DNA of 64,000 nucleotides, taken from NCBI RefSeq assembly GCF_026212465.1, contig NC_080058.1, positions 6,295,001 to 6,359,000 of the forward strand. The letters are read 5' to 3'. A program made the translations under genes and the position numbers. Position 1 is the first letter of the stretch. Every line of letters begins with the position of its first letter. The notes under the pieces are model-generated. The model ran no database searches and had not been told where the DNA came from. It saw only the letters and a list, made by a program, of their open reading frames with translations. Positions 48,996 to 59,650 of this stretch are shown here, piece after piece. The DNA comes from Amaranthus tricolor (Eukaryota > Streptophyta > Magnoliopsida > Caryophyllales > Amaranthaceae).

Positions 48996-49112
48996 AGTCG
49001 CAAAAACTGGGCGAGTGGACCATAGTTCAGTTGCACAAATCGTGCGACTGGACCACGGTTCAGTCGCACAAAATGTGCGAGGGGACCACGGTCCACGTTT
49101 TGTGCGACTGTT
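48996..49112. repeat. GC-rich tandem repeat of 33 bp in MULE intron 1
   Basis: Two full 33-bp units (GCGA(G/C)TGGACCA...) and a divergent third. Each unit has inverted halves (GCGACTG...CAGTCGC) that can form a hairpin. In one frame it would encode an 11-residue repeat (RLDHGSVAQNV), but it lies between MULE exons 1 and 2. A related block lies at 53257-53392 on the other side of the cassette. Confidence 0.8.
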
Positions 49113-49247
49113 TTTTTTTCTTTTTTTTTATTATTTACATTATTATTTAAATTATTATACGTCTTAGTAAATTATTATTATTAATATTATTATTAATATT
49201 ATTATATTATTATTATTATTAATAATATTATTTGTATTTTTTTATTA

Positions 49248-49250
<3 letters not shown>

Positions 49251-49318
<68 letters not shown>

Positions 49319-49339
49319 GTTGTTGTTGTTGTTGTTGTT
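49251..49339. repeat. (TTA)n followed by (TTG)n microsatellite
   Basis: A long perfect TTA run changes abruptly to TTG units at about 49319. The stretch from 49130 to 49650 is almost entirely A/T and separates MULE exons 1 and 2. Confidence 0.95.
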
Positions 49340-51911
49340 ATTAATGTAAGTAATTTATATTATTACCATTACTATTATTTTGTTATTATTTATTTAAATA
49401 ATTTATAATTATATGTTAATATTATTATTTTCTTATTATTTTATATTAATTTGTTTTATTATTATTACAATTATTTTATTATATTTTTTGTATTGTTATT
49501 ATTTTAATATTAATTATTTAAGTAAATTATAATTTTTAATTAATATTAATTTGTATTACTAATAATTTAATATTAATTATTAAAGTAATTTGTAATTTTT
49601 ATTTATTATTGAATGTTTTTGTTATTAATGTTTGTATGTATAATTTTTTAATGACCTAATGTATGGTTTGTTTCATATTTCAAATTTGCAGGACTTTAAA
49701 AACTTAGGAGACAACGTAGATTACTCCGGTAGATTTGTTACGGATAGGGAATTTGATTCCTTAGATGAATTACATAGTTGGGTCGATGCGATAGCAATAA
49801 CAATTGGTTTTCAATTTACACATGCTTCTTATAAACAAAAAGAAGAACGTTCTAGAGTTAGTGTGTATTTAAGATGTCAGCGCTATGGTAATATTAGGGG
49901 TGATTTACATAATCTAGATATTGTTGCCCGACCTGGTTCTAAAAGTAGAAGTTGTGGGTGTAAATTTTTGATTGTAGCAAGTAGTCGTAAACCAGGAGAA
50001 AGACCTTGGACGGTAAGGGTGTGTCCTGGTGAAAAAGAAAGACATAACCACCCGTTCGTAGTGTACAGAGATGGTCATGTAAGGGCAAATAGGATCAATG
50101 TAGATATTCGGGAGCACATATGACAACTTAGTGCAACCGGCCTTTATTATGACTTCTATTAGAGAAAATTTTCCTGGTTTTTATACTAGTATGAATCAGA
50201 TTTATAATGCTAGGCAATCAATAAGAAGGGAAGAGATGGAGGGTAGGACTCCCCTTCAACACTGTCTTTATATGGCCACAAAACTTAATTACGTGGTCTT
50301 GACAGACTTGGATAATGAAGGGGGATTGAGCAGATTATTAGTTGCAAATCCTACCTCTATCCAAATGATACGTATGTGGCCGTATATTGTGTTGATGGAT
50401 ACAATGTACAAAACAAACAAACAAAAGTGGCCACTGTGTGAAGTGATCAGAATGACGCCAATCAATCACAATTTCTTGGTTGCGTTCTATTTGATGCGAG
50501 ATGAGGCGGCTGTGTCATATTCGTGGGTGTTGCAGGGATTGAGAGACATTTTTGGCACAACTCATACTTCTAGCGTCATTGTACCCGATCGAGAAGAAGG
50601 TTTATCTGCAGCTATTCGTGACGTCTTCCCAGGTAAAAAGGTTTTGTTGATTAATTATTGTCGTTCTATTTATTGAATGTGTCTTAATTACGTTCAATGT
50701 TGTGTTTAATGTAGATGTGCGACATTTGTTATGCATTTGGCATATAGCAAACGACGTTGAGAACATGGTGGACAAGTTGTGTGGCAGGAAAAGAAATCAA
50801 CAAGGGCAGGTATTCAGGAAAAGTAGATGGAACCCCTTGGTTGAAAGTTCTACAATCGACGAATTTGAACAGAGATGGCAATTGATCGTGACTACCTGGT
50901 CGGTTAGGAACAAAAAGGTCGTTCGGTATTTGGCTGGAACATGGATTTCACTTAGAGAGAAATTTGTGCGTGCGTGGACGAATGAATGTATACACATGGG
51001 TAACCAGACTACCAGCAGAGTTGAAAGTCAACACTTGTCTTTCAAGTATTATCTTGGTAGCGGTAATAGCTCATTTGATACCCTATTCAAAAGGGCACAC
51101 GCACAGATTACAAACCAGCAAGCCAGGATCCGACAAGCGCTACAGAATTCATACAGGAATCCATGAATTCTGTAGCAAGGTTGTTGTGACAACATTTCTT
51201 TAGATCTTTATATCGCGATATATCTATCTATGCCTTGGAGCAGCTGCGGCTTGAGCATAACCGTATGTTAGATTTGGGTGATTATGTACTTAAAAAATGC
51301 GGTTGTGTACTTCAACGCACCCATGGATTGTCGTGTGCTTATTATTTATATATGTCCATCGGTTCACAAGGTGCTTTGTATTTGGATGACATTCATCCAT
51401 TCTGGAGTACTTTGACATACACAGAGGTAGGAGATGACACCAACGAAGGAGTACGATACGTGAACGCCGATGACAAAGAGTATTTTCAATCTTTGGTCGT
51501 TGAAGTCCTAAAATTTGATCCCGCAGTTGTACGACACTTGTCTCAGGTACTTGAGTATGAACTACACCCTGATGGAGCCGGTATACCTGAGCCTTACGCA
51601 AGTCCACCTAGAAAGGGAAGACTAACCACAAGTAAAACCCTTAGAAGAAATAAAAGCGCATTTGAATATAGTAGAAAATCTTCTCGTGGTCGAGGGTCTA
51701 GATCTTCATCCCGTTGGAGATTTAGTGGTAGATCTAGTGGTCGAGAAACGCAATCCTCAGTTGGAATTAAGTTTAGTTTCGACTTATCCGGTACATGACT
51801 TTCTTTTCTGTTGTTTAAATTAGTTTGTTACAGCTTAATCTTACTAACTTTATTTTCAATAATCGCAGATGATCCAGAAGGTCGTGATTTTTCACTATTT
51901 TCATGGCCTAA

Positions 51912-52384
51912 TCACATCCCGCACATAAAGGTGGTGCGTGGGTGCTTATTCAGCAATGCCCTTGGAGAATTCATGTATGGAGTCCATTCCACCTGTATAC
52001 AAGCCAAGTTAACATATAAAAATAATCTAAAATTAAAATAACATGTATAAGAAAGTGTGATGTGATGTACAATACCTGAGTCTCCGTCATGCAGTCCAGT
52101 ATACTCCTGCAGTCCCTCAGCCTGTTGATCTCACGACCTGGCTTGGGCGTGGACCACATCTCCACCCTAGTCTTATTAGGCACATCTGCTCGGCAAGGAT
52201 GAGGGCGGAAGGCAGGAAAGTACTCGTAAATCCATGTCTGGAACAATGTGAGGCAACCCGCAATGGTCTTACAACCAGCCCTAGACGCCATTCCCAGTTG
52301 GCGATACATGTAGACCAGCGTCACCGCACCCCAGGCGATCTCATCCTGCTCGACGTTGACGACAAGTATCGGGTGATGTTGCAT
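51912..52384 (-). pseudogene. Plant mobile domain (PMD) fragment
   Basis: Minus-strand exon 52384-52076 encodes DEIAWGAVTLVYMYRQLGMA, then GCKTIAGCLTLFQTWIYEYF and FRPHPC, as in the plant mobile domain family (MAIL/MAIN-related and often labelled serine/threonine phosphatase 7 long form). A GT donor at 52075 joins an acceptor so that exon 51992-51912 continues in frame with VEWTPYMNSP and HPRTTF. It then stops after MCGM, where the family would continue with a longer segment. The upstream part is not recognisable beyond 52384. PMD genes travel with MULEs in plants. This copy is truncated and convergent with the transposase. Confidence 0.75.
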
Positions 52385-52678
52385 GCCAGTTCTTCTTGCC
52401 TAGCCCTCCTAGTAGAACCCCTCACCCCCTCTCATGAGGGTCCCCTCTGAGCAGGGTAGGCCTAGAACTATTCCCGCTCAGCAAGTTTCTAAAAAAAACC
52501 CTTTCCTTTCCCGTGAGTACCAGCCATTTACTACAATTTTTGATAATTTAATTAACTATTATTAATAAATAAACATAATCAAACGTTACGTTAAAGTAAC
52601 CACATGAACAAAAGACAATAATTAATTAGCAACAATAATATTTAACTAACCATTATCAATAAATATAATGTAAGAACA

Positions 52679-52679
<1 letters not shown>

Positions 52680-52734
<55 letters not shown>

Positions 52735-53007
52735 ATTATTAATATTATTAATATTAATATTATTGTAATTAATTTTCTAAATTAACAATAATCATAATAA
52801 TAATAATAATATTAACAAAAATAATAACATTAATAATAATCATAACAATAATAACACAAACAATAATAATAATCATAACACTAATAACAAAAAAAATATT
52901 TAAAAATAAAATTAAAAAAAATTTACTAACAATAACAATAACAACAACAACAACAACAACATCACCAACAAAAATAATAAAAATAATATTTTAAAGAATA
53001 TAAAAAA

Positions 53008-53067
<60 letters not shown>

Positions 53068-53155
53068 TAAAAAACTAAATTAAATATAATAATTAAAACA
53101 AAAATAAAAATTTGATAATAATAATAATAACAATCACAATAATAATAATAATAAC

Positions 53156-53206
<51 letters not shown>

Positions 53207-53215
53207 TAAATTAAT
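52680..53215. repeat. Cluster of (TTA)n/(AAT)n microsatellites
   Basis: A TTA run at about 52683-52733, (AAT)n at 53010-53066 and another at 53135-53206, with AAC and AAT-rich filler. An open frame coding poly-Ile on the minus strand is an artefact of this repeat. Confidence 0.9.
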
Positions 53216-53256
53216 AATAATTAAATTTAAAAAAACGAAAAAAAAATTATAAAATT

Positions 53257-53392
53257 GGGCCAGTCGTGGGAAATCCGCAAACCCACCGCGGGTCAATCGC
53301 AGGAAACCCGCGACTCAACCGCGGTCGAGTCGCGGGTTTCCTGTGACTGACCCGCGGGGGACTCGTGGATTTCCTGCGACTGGCCCATTTTT
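53257..53392. repeat. GC-rich 33-bp repeat forming a large palindrome
   Basis: About four units of 32-33 bp. The first two (CAGTCGTGGGAAATCCGCAA and CAATCGCAGGAAACCCGCGA type) are followed by inverted counterparts (CGAGTCGCGGGTTTCCTGTG and GGATTTCCTGCGACTGGCCC). The whole, from GGGCCAGTCG to CGACTGGCCC, folds on itself. It is a GC-rich island with several CpG sites inside nearly pure A/T sequence, upstream of the PMD fragment. Confidence 0.85.
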
Positions 53393-55687
53393 TTAATTTT
53401 TTTTTCGTTTTTTTGAAAATTTAAAATAATATGATTCGAATAAAAATTACCTCGATTAGTTGTTTGCGGATTGAATTTCTTAGTTTTTGCTCCAAAAATT
53501 TTATGTTGTAATTTTGTTTTTTAAGTGTAATAAAGGAGTTATTTAGTGAGGTTAGAGTATAAATAAAAAATTTTATGTCCAGTAATAAACTCGTAATTTT
53601 TTAAAGTCTAGGGGGAAATTTGTAATTTCATTAAGGGTGGCGATAAAATAAAAAAAATGACGATGTTTAAGGATTGACATGCATATAATAGTACACCGTA
53701 GAGCCTAACCTAAGCACTCAACAGAACTAACTAATCAAAGATACCCTAAAGGCAGAAATTGGAAATAGAGTATAGCTACCTAGTGCAATTAACATTCACC
53801 ATCATCTATTTTTCTCCAATTTTTCGAAATATTCATAGAAACTAAGCAAAAGTTAAAAGTCGAACTTTTTACATTTTACTAATGATAGGGAATCATAAAA
53901 ACTAGAAAAAAAATATATTAAAAAAAGTTTATAGAAAAAAATATAAAGACCACAAACATAGAGAATGTTAATATAAAGTTAGTATAGAAAATAAGTGTAA
54001 ATCATAAACAATATAAAAATATTAAAATAACGTTAGTGCAAAATATATGAGGATCATAAACAATAAAAACTAATAAATTTTAGTTGAATAAGGCTAATTA
54101 TGTCAAAAATAATTGATATAAATAAAAAGATTCTTTCGGATAAAATCAAATAAATCTGCTTAAAATGAAAAATAAAAACATCAAATAGCAATGAAGGAAG
54201 TACTGAGTAATAAAAGTACTATCAACATTTGTTAACATTGCTATTAAAAATCATATTTTCCCTCATAACATATCACTTTTAATTGTAAATTTAATGAGAC
54301 AAATGAACAAGTATCATTATTTTAGTCAGCTTCTTGTAAAAAAAAGGGTATTTGGGGAAAAATAAAAAAAAATATTGAAAATAATAATGAATTAATGATG
54401 ATTCATATCCGAAATAAAAATCGTGTAAATTAATTGAAATAGACTAATAATAAGGCAATTTCAAAGAGTTGAAGAGATTATATTATAATGCTTTTATATA
54501 CATGGGTATTTAATTTCAAGGTTATATATGCATTATTATGTTAACTTACCTCCAATTACAATGAGCTAGGACCGACTGTATTTGTACTACTGTAAAGTCT
54601 GTCACCCATAATTTTTTTTTTAATTATAGGTTAGGCCGAGAAAATAATAGATATCTGATAACAATAATTAAACCCAATACTTTTCATGAAGTATGGCACT
54701 TGGTTTCCATCTGTCTACAAAATCATAAGTAAATCTCTCTCTCAATTTTAAATCTTATCTTATTTATTACTTTTTTTTTTTTTCTACCGCTTTTAAATTT
54801 CTTTTAATTTAATCAACATTATTTACTTTGTTTATTTATTTATCACCAATACTCAACTTTTTTTTAAAAAGAAAAAAAAGACTTATTCAACTCAGTTTGC
54901 TACTAATTGAAAGTAATCGTTTGAGGGGAGTGGAGATTTTAGAGAAATAATGCCTACTAATAATGCTTGTCTTTAAACAAGAATTTGCAAAAATTAAAAA
55001 GGAATTAATGTATCAAATAAAATTATTTCTGTTTCAAAAATTTTATTTTAAAGTAATAGATGCCAAATGCCAATTATTACATTTTAATTAGATTCCGTTT
55101 TTTTTTATGTTAACTAATCCTATGATAATATATCCAATTATTATATGGATTATAATTTCAATATTATATTTCTAGACTTTCTCTTATTTATAATTTGACC
55201 AAAACAAAAAAATTTATCTTCATTTAGTATAGATTAACTTTATTATTATGTAACCCAAAAGATAAACTCGTACAAGTTCTTAAATAAGAAAGCTTCAGGG
55301 TGAGCTCAATTCTATCGAGCTGAACTATGTACATTTGATGTGTGAAAGTGATCACTTACAATTTTAAAGGGAACTAGTTATTACAAAATTAAGCTAATTA
55401 TATGAAAATCATCTCATGGTGAGTAGTCTCATAAAATACTAGCTAAAAAAGTAAAATTTCAGCTACATATAGAGAACCCATACATCCTCAACGTAATTAC
55501 AACTCTCCACTAGTAACTTATTGTGTAACAACCCAAAAAATAAACACAAATTCTGAAATGAGACAGTTTTAGGATGAACTCATTTTTATTGGGTTGATTT
55601 ATGTATATTTAGTGTATTAAAATAATTACTAATTATATGGACATGTTTTATAGTGAGATTTACGAGCTGAAAAGATAAATTTTGAGC
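53393..55687. other. Right MULE flank and intergenic DNA
   Basis: 53450-53660 may be the outer end of the MULE/PMD cassette (AGTCTAGGGGGAAATTTGTA at about 53609), but no inverted partner was found on the left. 53700-53810 resembles 48190-48290 on the other side of the cassette (AAGCACTCA, then ACTAAC, then a CCATCATC block). At 55447-55525 there is a partial copy of the promoter region that recurs at 55688. No gene. Confidence 0.5.
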
Positions 55688-55696
55688 TATATATAG
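55688..55696 (+). promoter_or_regulatory. TATA box of the small membrane-protein gene
   Basis: TATATATAG about 120 bp before the proposed start codon. A transcription start 25-35 bp downstream would lie after the ATG at 55712, which favours the ATG at 55817. Confidence 0.5.
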
Positions 55697-55816
55697 AGAG
55701 TAGAGACCCATATGGCCATACATCTTGTTGTATTGCTCTTCCTAATTACAACTCTCTTCTACTTGCAAGTTATAAACTCTCTTAGCTTGTGTTATGATCT
55801 AAATTCTCTCATAGCA

Positions 55817-57580
55817 ATGGCTGCCATATCTCACAAATATTCTATTTCAATTATTTCTCTTCAGGTAATTTTACAAATTACTTTGCTCAGTGTAACATAA
55901 TTTGCTACTAATTCGTTTTTGAATTCGTAATTTGTTTAAATTTACCCAAAATAGTCCAAAATCGACCATAACTCACTTTTTTAATTCGTAATTCACGAGA
56001 AAATTAGCGAATCATGTGACATTAGTTTTGCTTAATTTTTCATCGTGGTACGTACAAATTCACTTTAAGTGTGTATGTTCTTTTCCTCTTTGTAATCTTA
56101 GGCCTTGATTTTTATGAAACACGAGCTATTGATTTAATTAAATAATTAGAAATTGATTAAAACATACAAATAATTTAATCTAGTCAAATAAATATAACTT
56201 CTAAAAGTTTCTATTTTGATGCAAAATAAAAGTAATAATAATAAATGATGATAATCTCAATCTTAATATTAAAGTTTGATAAAGTTCTCTATTGATGTTT
56301 TTGGCCATTTGTTTAACAAAATTAAGAAAAATTGAATTTTTTGGATCGTGGAATTATCAATAATGCTAATAGTAATTGTCAATAAACACTCAATTGATAT
56401 TCAATTTTGATAAGCCAAAATAAATTACTGCTATGTTTTTGAAATTTTATTGATATTAGAGAGAAAAATGACTTTGCATGGCATTTTCTTATATATGAAC
56501 AAATAAAAAGAAAAATGCATGATTAAAATGACGTGTAAGTTTGACATTTAAACTTGAATATGATGCAAAGTACAGTTATAGCCCGTTTGGTAGATGGTTA
56601 TAGGAATGATTAACTAGTGTAATTTTAGTTGAAAAATCTCTTGATTACCTTTATGGTCATGCTTGTCTAACTTGAATCATCTCATTTTCTTCATAAAATT
56701 CATTCCAATGCATTACTATTAGGAGAAGTGGTATTAGGTGGTAATGAAAATTTATAAAAAAAAAAAATTTTATCAGAGTTTCATAACCATGAGAATGATA
56801 TGGAACTTTTGATAAAATTTTACACTAAAAATATTCCCATTATCACCATTTAATACCACTAATCAAATGAGCCATTAGTGACTTACTTCATTCCTACCAT
56901 TACTCTTCCGATATTTTCTTTTCAGGTTCGTTTTAAATTAATTTACTATTTTTAGCAAACAAACAATATAAATGTCTATTTTACGTCTACTTTCTTTCTA
57001 CTTTGTATTCCATTAACTTTTACATTTTACACTCATCTTTTTTAATATTAGAATTGTCTTTTTAACACAAAATGTTATTGGCTAGGCATATTTGTTAGAG
57101 TATATAAGATATTCTGGAGTTTCAATCATCTTAGTCACCCCTCATTTAAAGTGGAATATTTAGCGACATGTATGAGGAGAACATGTGTTGCATCCATACT
57201 TTTAGTCTAAAGGGCTTTCGGATGAGGAGGCATATTGAAGTAAGCTTTTGATTGACTTGATTATTTGACAATATTAGAGTAAAGATTTTGATGTGGGTCC
57301 ACCTCTAATTGTATTTCAGTTATTGTTGATTATGGTTCTTGTGGAGGATATTGGGATTGCATCAGCCAGAGCTAAAGAGCTACCGGTGAAGGTGAAACCT
57401 GTTCATCATTCTGACCGAAGCCATAGATTGTTTATGGTTGTGGGTGTTTTAGGGGTTTTTGCCCTTCTTTTGGCTGCTTTTGTAATGTGTTGTGCTTGCT
57501 TGTGTAAGACTCCACCTACTTCACAAGCCAACCAGCCGGCTCCCATCCATATTCATCTCAATGGAATCCAGCTGCTTTAG
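55817..57580 (+). CDS. Small predicted type I membrane protein, unknown family
   Basis: I do not recognise this protein. Exon 55817-55864 (16 codons, ending CTTCAG before GTAATT) joins exon 57320-57580 (after TATTTCAG) in frame, giving 102 residues. Residues 1-29 read as a signal peptide: charged start MAAISHKY, hydrophobic core, then GIASA with a likely cleavage after Ala. A short basic luminal or apoplastic stretch (KELPVKVKPVHHSDRSHR) follows, then a single membrane span (LFMVVGVLGVFALLLAAFVM), a Cys cluster (CCACLCK) suited to palmitoylation, and a Pro-rich tail. Good splice sites joining the two halves of a signal peptide argue that it is real. A longer form starting at 55712 is open but less likely given the TATA position. 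Intron 1 (1,455 bp) carries two MITEs and the duplicated segment. Confidence 0.55.
55890..56020 (+). mobile_element. MITE of about 130 bp, family B, third copy
   Basis: Begins GTGTAACATAATTTGCTACT and ends AAATTAGCGAATCATGTGAC, so the outer ends are inverted. The interior GAATTCGTAATT and AAAATCGACCATAACTC match the copies in UVR8 intron 9. It starts only about 25 bp inside the intron of the small membrane-protein gene. Confidence 0.7.
56354..56580 (+). repeat. Duplicated segment, copy 3
   Basis: Same block as 45288-45535, in the same orientation, here inside the intron of the small membrane-protein gene and directly abutting the MITE at 56581. Confidence 0.85.
56581..56873. mobile_element. 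MITE with GCCCGTTTGGT end, copy 2
   Basis: The left end GCCCGTTTGGTAGATGGTTA and the reverse-complemented right end GGCTCATTTGATTAGTGGTA form imperfect inverted repeats around 293 bp. The interior contains complementary blocks (AATGGGAATA-type words). Probably hAT-like. Confidence 0.7.
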
Positions 57581-58289
57581 TTTAGTACTTCTAATTATAT
57601 TATTATGTTATAGCTGTCATTTGTGTGTAAAATAATTTTTATTGTAATTACGAAAAAAAAATACTTTATTATGTCAAAGTGTATATTATGAGTTGTTACA
57701 TATTAGAGAAATATGTTGTTATATAAACTTGAAGAGTAATATTAATTGATTTTAGTAGTGAACTTCGTTTGATCAATTTTTAATTTTTTATGTTTGTATT
57801 CTTTTCTTACTTGTTTGGGTTGTCTAGATTCATTTTCTAAATCATTATACTATTTAATAATTCTGCTTCTAAATGACAAATGGGAATCTAGCACCCATTT
57901 GCCAAATGCACCAATTTTATTGGTTAAATAAATTTGACATGATAACAATACTTCTAAATATGATCTGCAACAAAAATATATTAAAAAAAAATATTAGATT
58001 TTACTATTATTTTAGGCATAATAATTGACATGATCTTTTAAATTAAGTATGTTTTATTAGATTGATTTCAAAATAATCTTCGTCTATTATTTGTTCTTAT
58101 TTTAAATATTTTTGAAACATATGCCTAATCAACTACTTCCTCCAATTTTGATATTAAAATAATTTTCAACATATAATTTTTGTAGAAAATCGAGTCCATA
58201 TTTAGTGTAAGATTACATGTTGTACTTAAATTGCTTAGTCAACAACCTACTCCAATCAAATTAATCCAAATGCCAGAATTACTCTTATC
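57581..58289. other. 3' flank of the small membrane-protein gene
   Basis: Probable 3' UTR just after 57580, then AT-rich intergenic DNA. No other gene or repeat recognised. Confidence 0.5.
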
Positions 58290-59290
58290 ACGACATTTGT
58301 CATTTTGCTTCAACTTTATTAGAATGTATGATATGATATGATGATATGATATGATATCAGAATCACTTTTATCACGACATTTGTCATTCTACTTCGACTT
58401 TATTAGAATTTATTATCATATGATGATTAGATAGTATGATGTTAGAAAATGTCAGGGTGTAAAATAACTTGCCAAGTAATCAAATTTTAGTAAATATAGT
58501 ATTATTCATGTGGCAGAACTCCCAATGATATTATTAGATAGTATAATGTTAGAAAATGACAGGTTGAAAAATAACTAGGCAAATAATTAAAATTTAGCAA
58601 ATATCATAAATCTACGTGCTAAAACTCTTAATAAATTCCACTTGAGTTTTTCTAATCTTTTTAATAGGTATATATTAGTTAGTATACTAGTAGATAGGGT
58701 GTAAATAACTTGCCAAATAATTAAAATTTTTGCGAATATCATGAATCCATGTAGCAGGACTCTCAATGAGTGTCACTTAGAATTTTCCAATATTTTTAAT
58801 AGATAGTATGATCCATGTGGCAAAACTCTCAATGAGTTCCACTTGAAAATTTTCAATCTTTTTAATAGATAGGATGATTTTTAATAGATAATATGATCTA
58901 TATGGCAGAACTCCCAATTAGTTCCACTTGAAAATTTTCAAGTTTTTTAATAGATAAGATGATATGATATTATATGATTAAACATAGCTAATTAGACAGT
59001 ATACCGGTAAAAAATGACAGGGTGTAAATAACTTGCTAAGTGATCAAAATTTTGCAAATATCATAAATCGATGGACAATGTGACAGAATTTCCGATGAGT
59101 GCCCCTAGGGATTTTTTTAAATAGATATATATTTATATTATATATTATATTATATAGTATATTAATAGAAAATGACTGGGTGTAAATAATTTGGCAAGTC
59201 ATTAAAATTTTGCAAATATCATAAATCTTTGTGGTAGAATTCCAATGAGTGCCACTTGAATTTTTTGGCTTTTTTACATATATCTATTTT
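58290..59290. repeat. Degenerate tandem array, unit about 100-140 bp
   Basis: Six to eight imperfect units share, in order, GACAGGGTGTAAATAACTTG, an AATTAAAATTTTGCAAATAT block, CATAAATC(T/C), TGTGGCAGAACTC, CAATGAGT(G/T)CCACTTGA and a TTTTTAATAGATA joint. They are seen near 58450, 58555, 58690, 58810, 58900, 59010 and 59165. Unit length varies by deletion. A short ATGATATG run lies near 58328. Confidence 0.85.
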
Positions 59291-59650
59291 AACAGCAAAG
59301 TATCTCACTGTTCAACTAATTTTATTCTAAAGGAATCAAATATTTTATTTTTAAGACAATCAGCCAACTAGGTAAATTTATGACATAAATTAGGATAAGA
59401 TAATAATCAAATAAAAAATTCCGATCCTTACTATTCACTAGAATATATGGATTATACGAATATATCAAGTGATTTAGGTAACAAATCAGTAATATTAATT
59501 CCTTTTATTTTGATTTGATTTGATATTATTTCCCATTCTTTATCTTTATTTTACAAAAATGTTTGATTTATTGCTAAAATTTATTTATTCTTAATTACCA
59601 CTATATATATTGAAATTTGAGCGAATTATATAATTCAGCTTGCCATACCA

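Larger units (their letters stand above)
48911..51910 (+). pseudogene. Degenerate MULE transposase gene
   Basis: Mutator-like transposase. Exon 1 (48911-48943) encodes MANESDYELDP. Exon 2 (49692-50632) starts DFKNLGDNVDYSGRF and carries a FAR1/MuDR-type DNA-binding region with CQRYGN, SCGCKF and RHNHPF. The catalytic region follows (PYIVLMDTMYKTN, then FLVAFYLMRDEAAVSYSWVL), and exon 3 (50715 on) supplies DVRHLLCIWHI and later SRVESQHLSFKYYLGSGN. A CGCVLQRTHGLSCAYYL segment, the SWIM-like CxCx(n)CxH region, comes later, then an RGS-rich tail. A further intron (51791-51868) leads to DDPEGRDF. Defects are a one-base frame shift near 50118, a frame shift near 51150 and a TGA at about 51187 replacing an expected Trp, so the enzyme is dead as it stands. 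No left terminal repeat was found. Confidence 0.85.

Noticed and set aside
50633..50714. Apparent stop in the MULE transposase after GKKVLL
   Set aside because: GT and AG sites at 50633 and 50714 join VFP-D-VRHLLCIWHI in the expected family order, so this is an intron and not a lesion.
53093..53296. Minus-strand frame coding mostly isoleucine
   Set aside because: Translation of (AAT)n microsatellites.
55712..55900. Longer start for the small membrane protein (MAIHLVV...)
   Set aside because: The TATA box at 55688-55696 would place transcription start after this ATG, and the shorter start gives a cleaner signal peptide.
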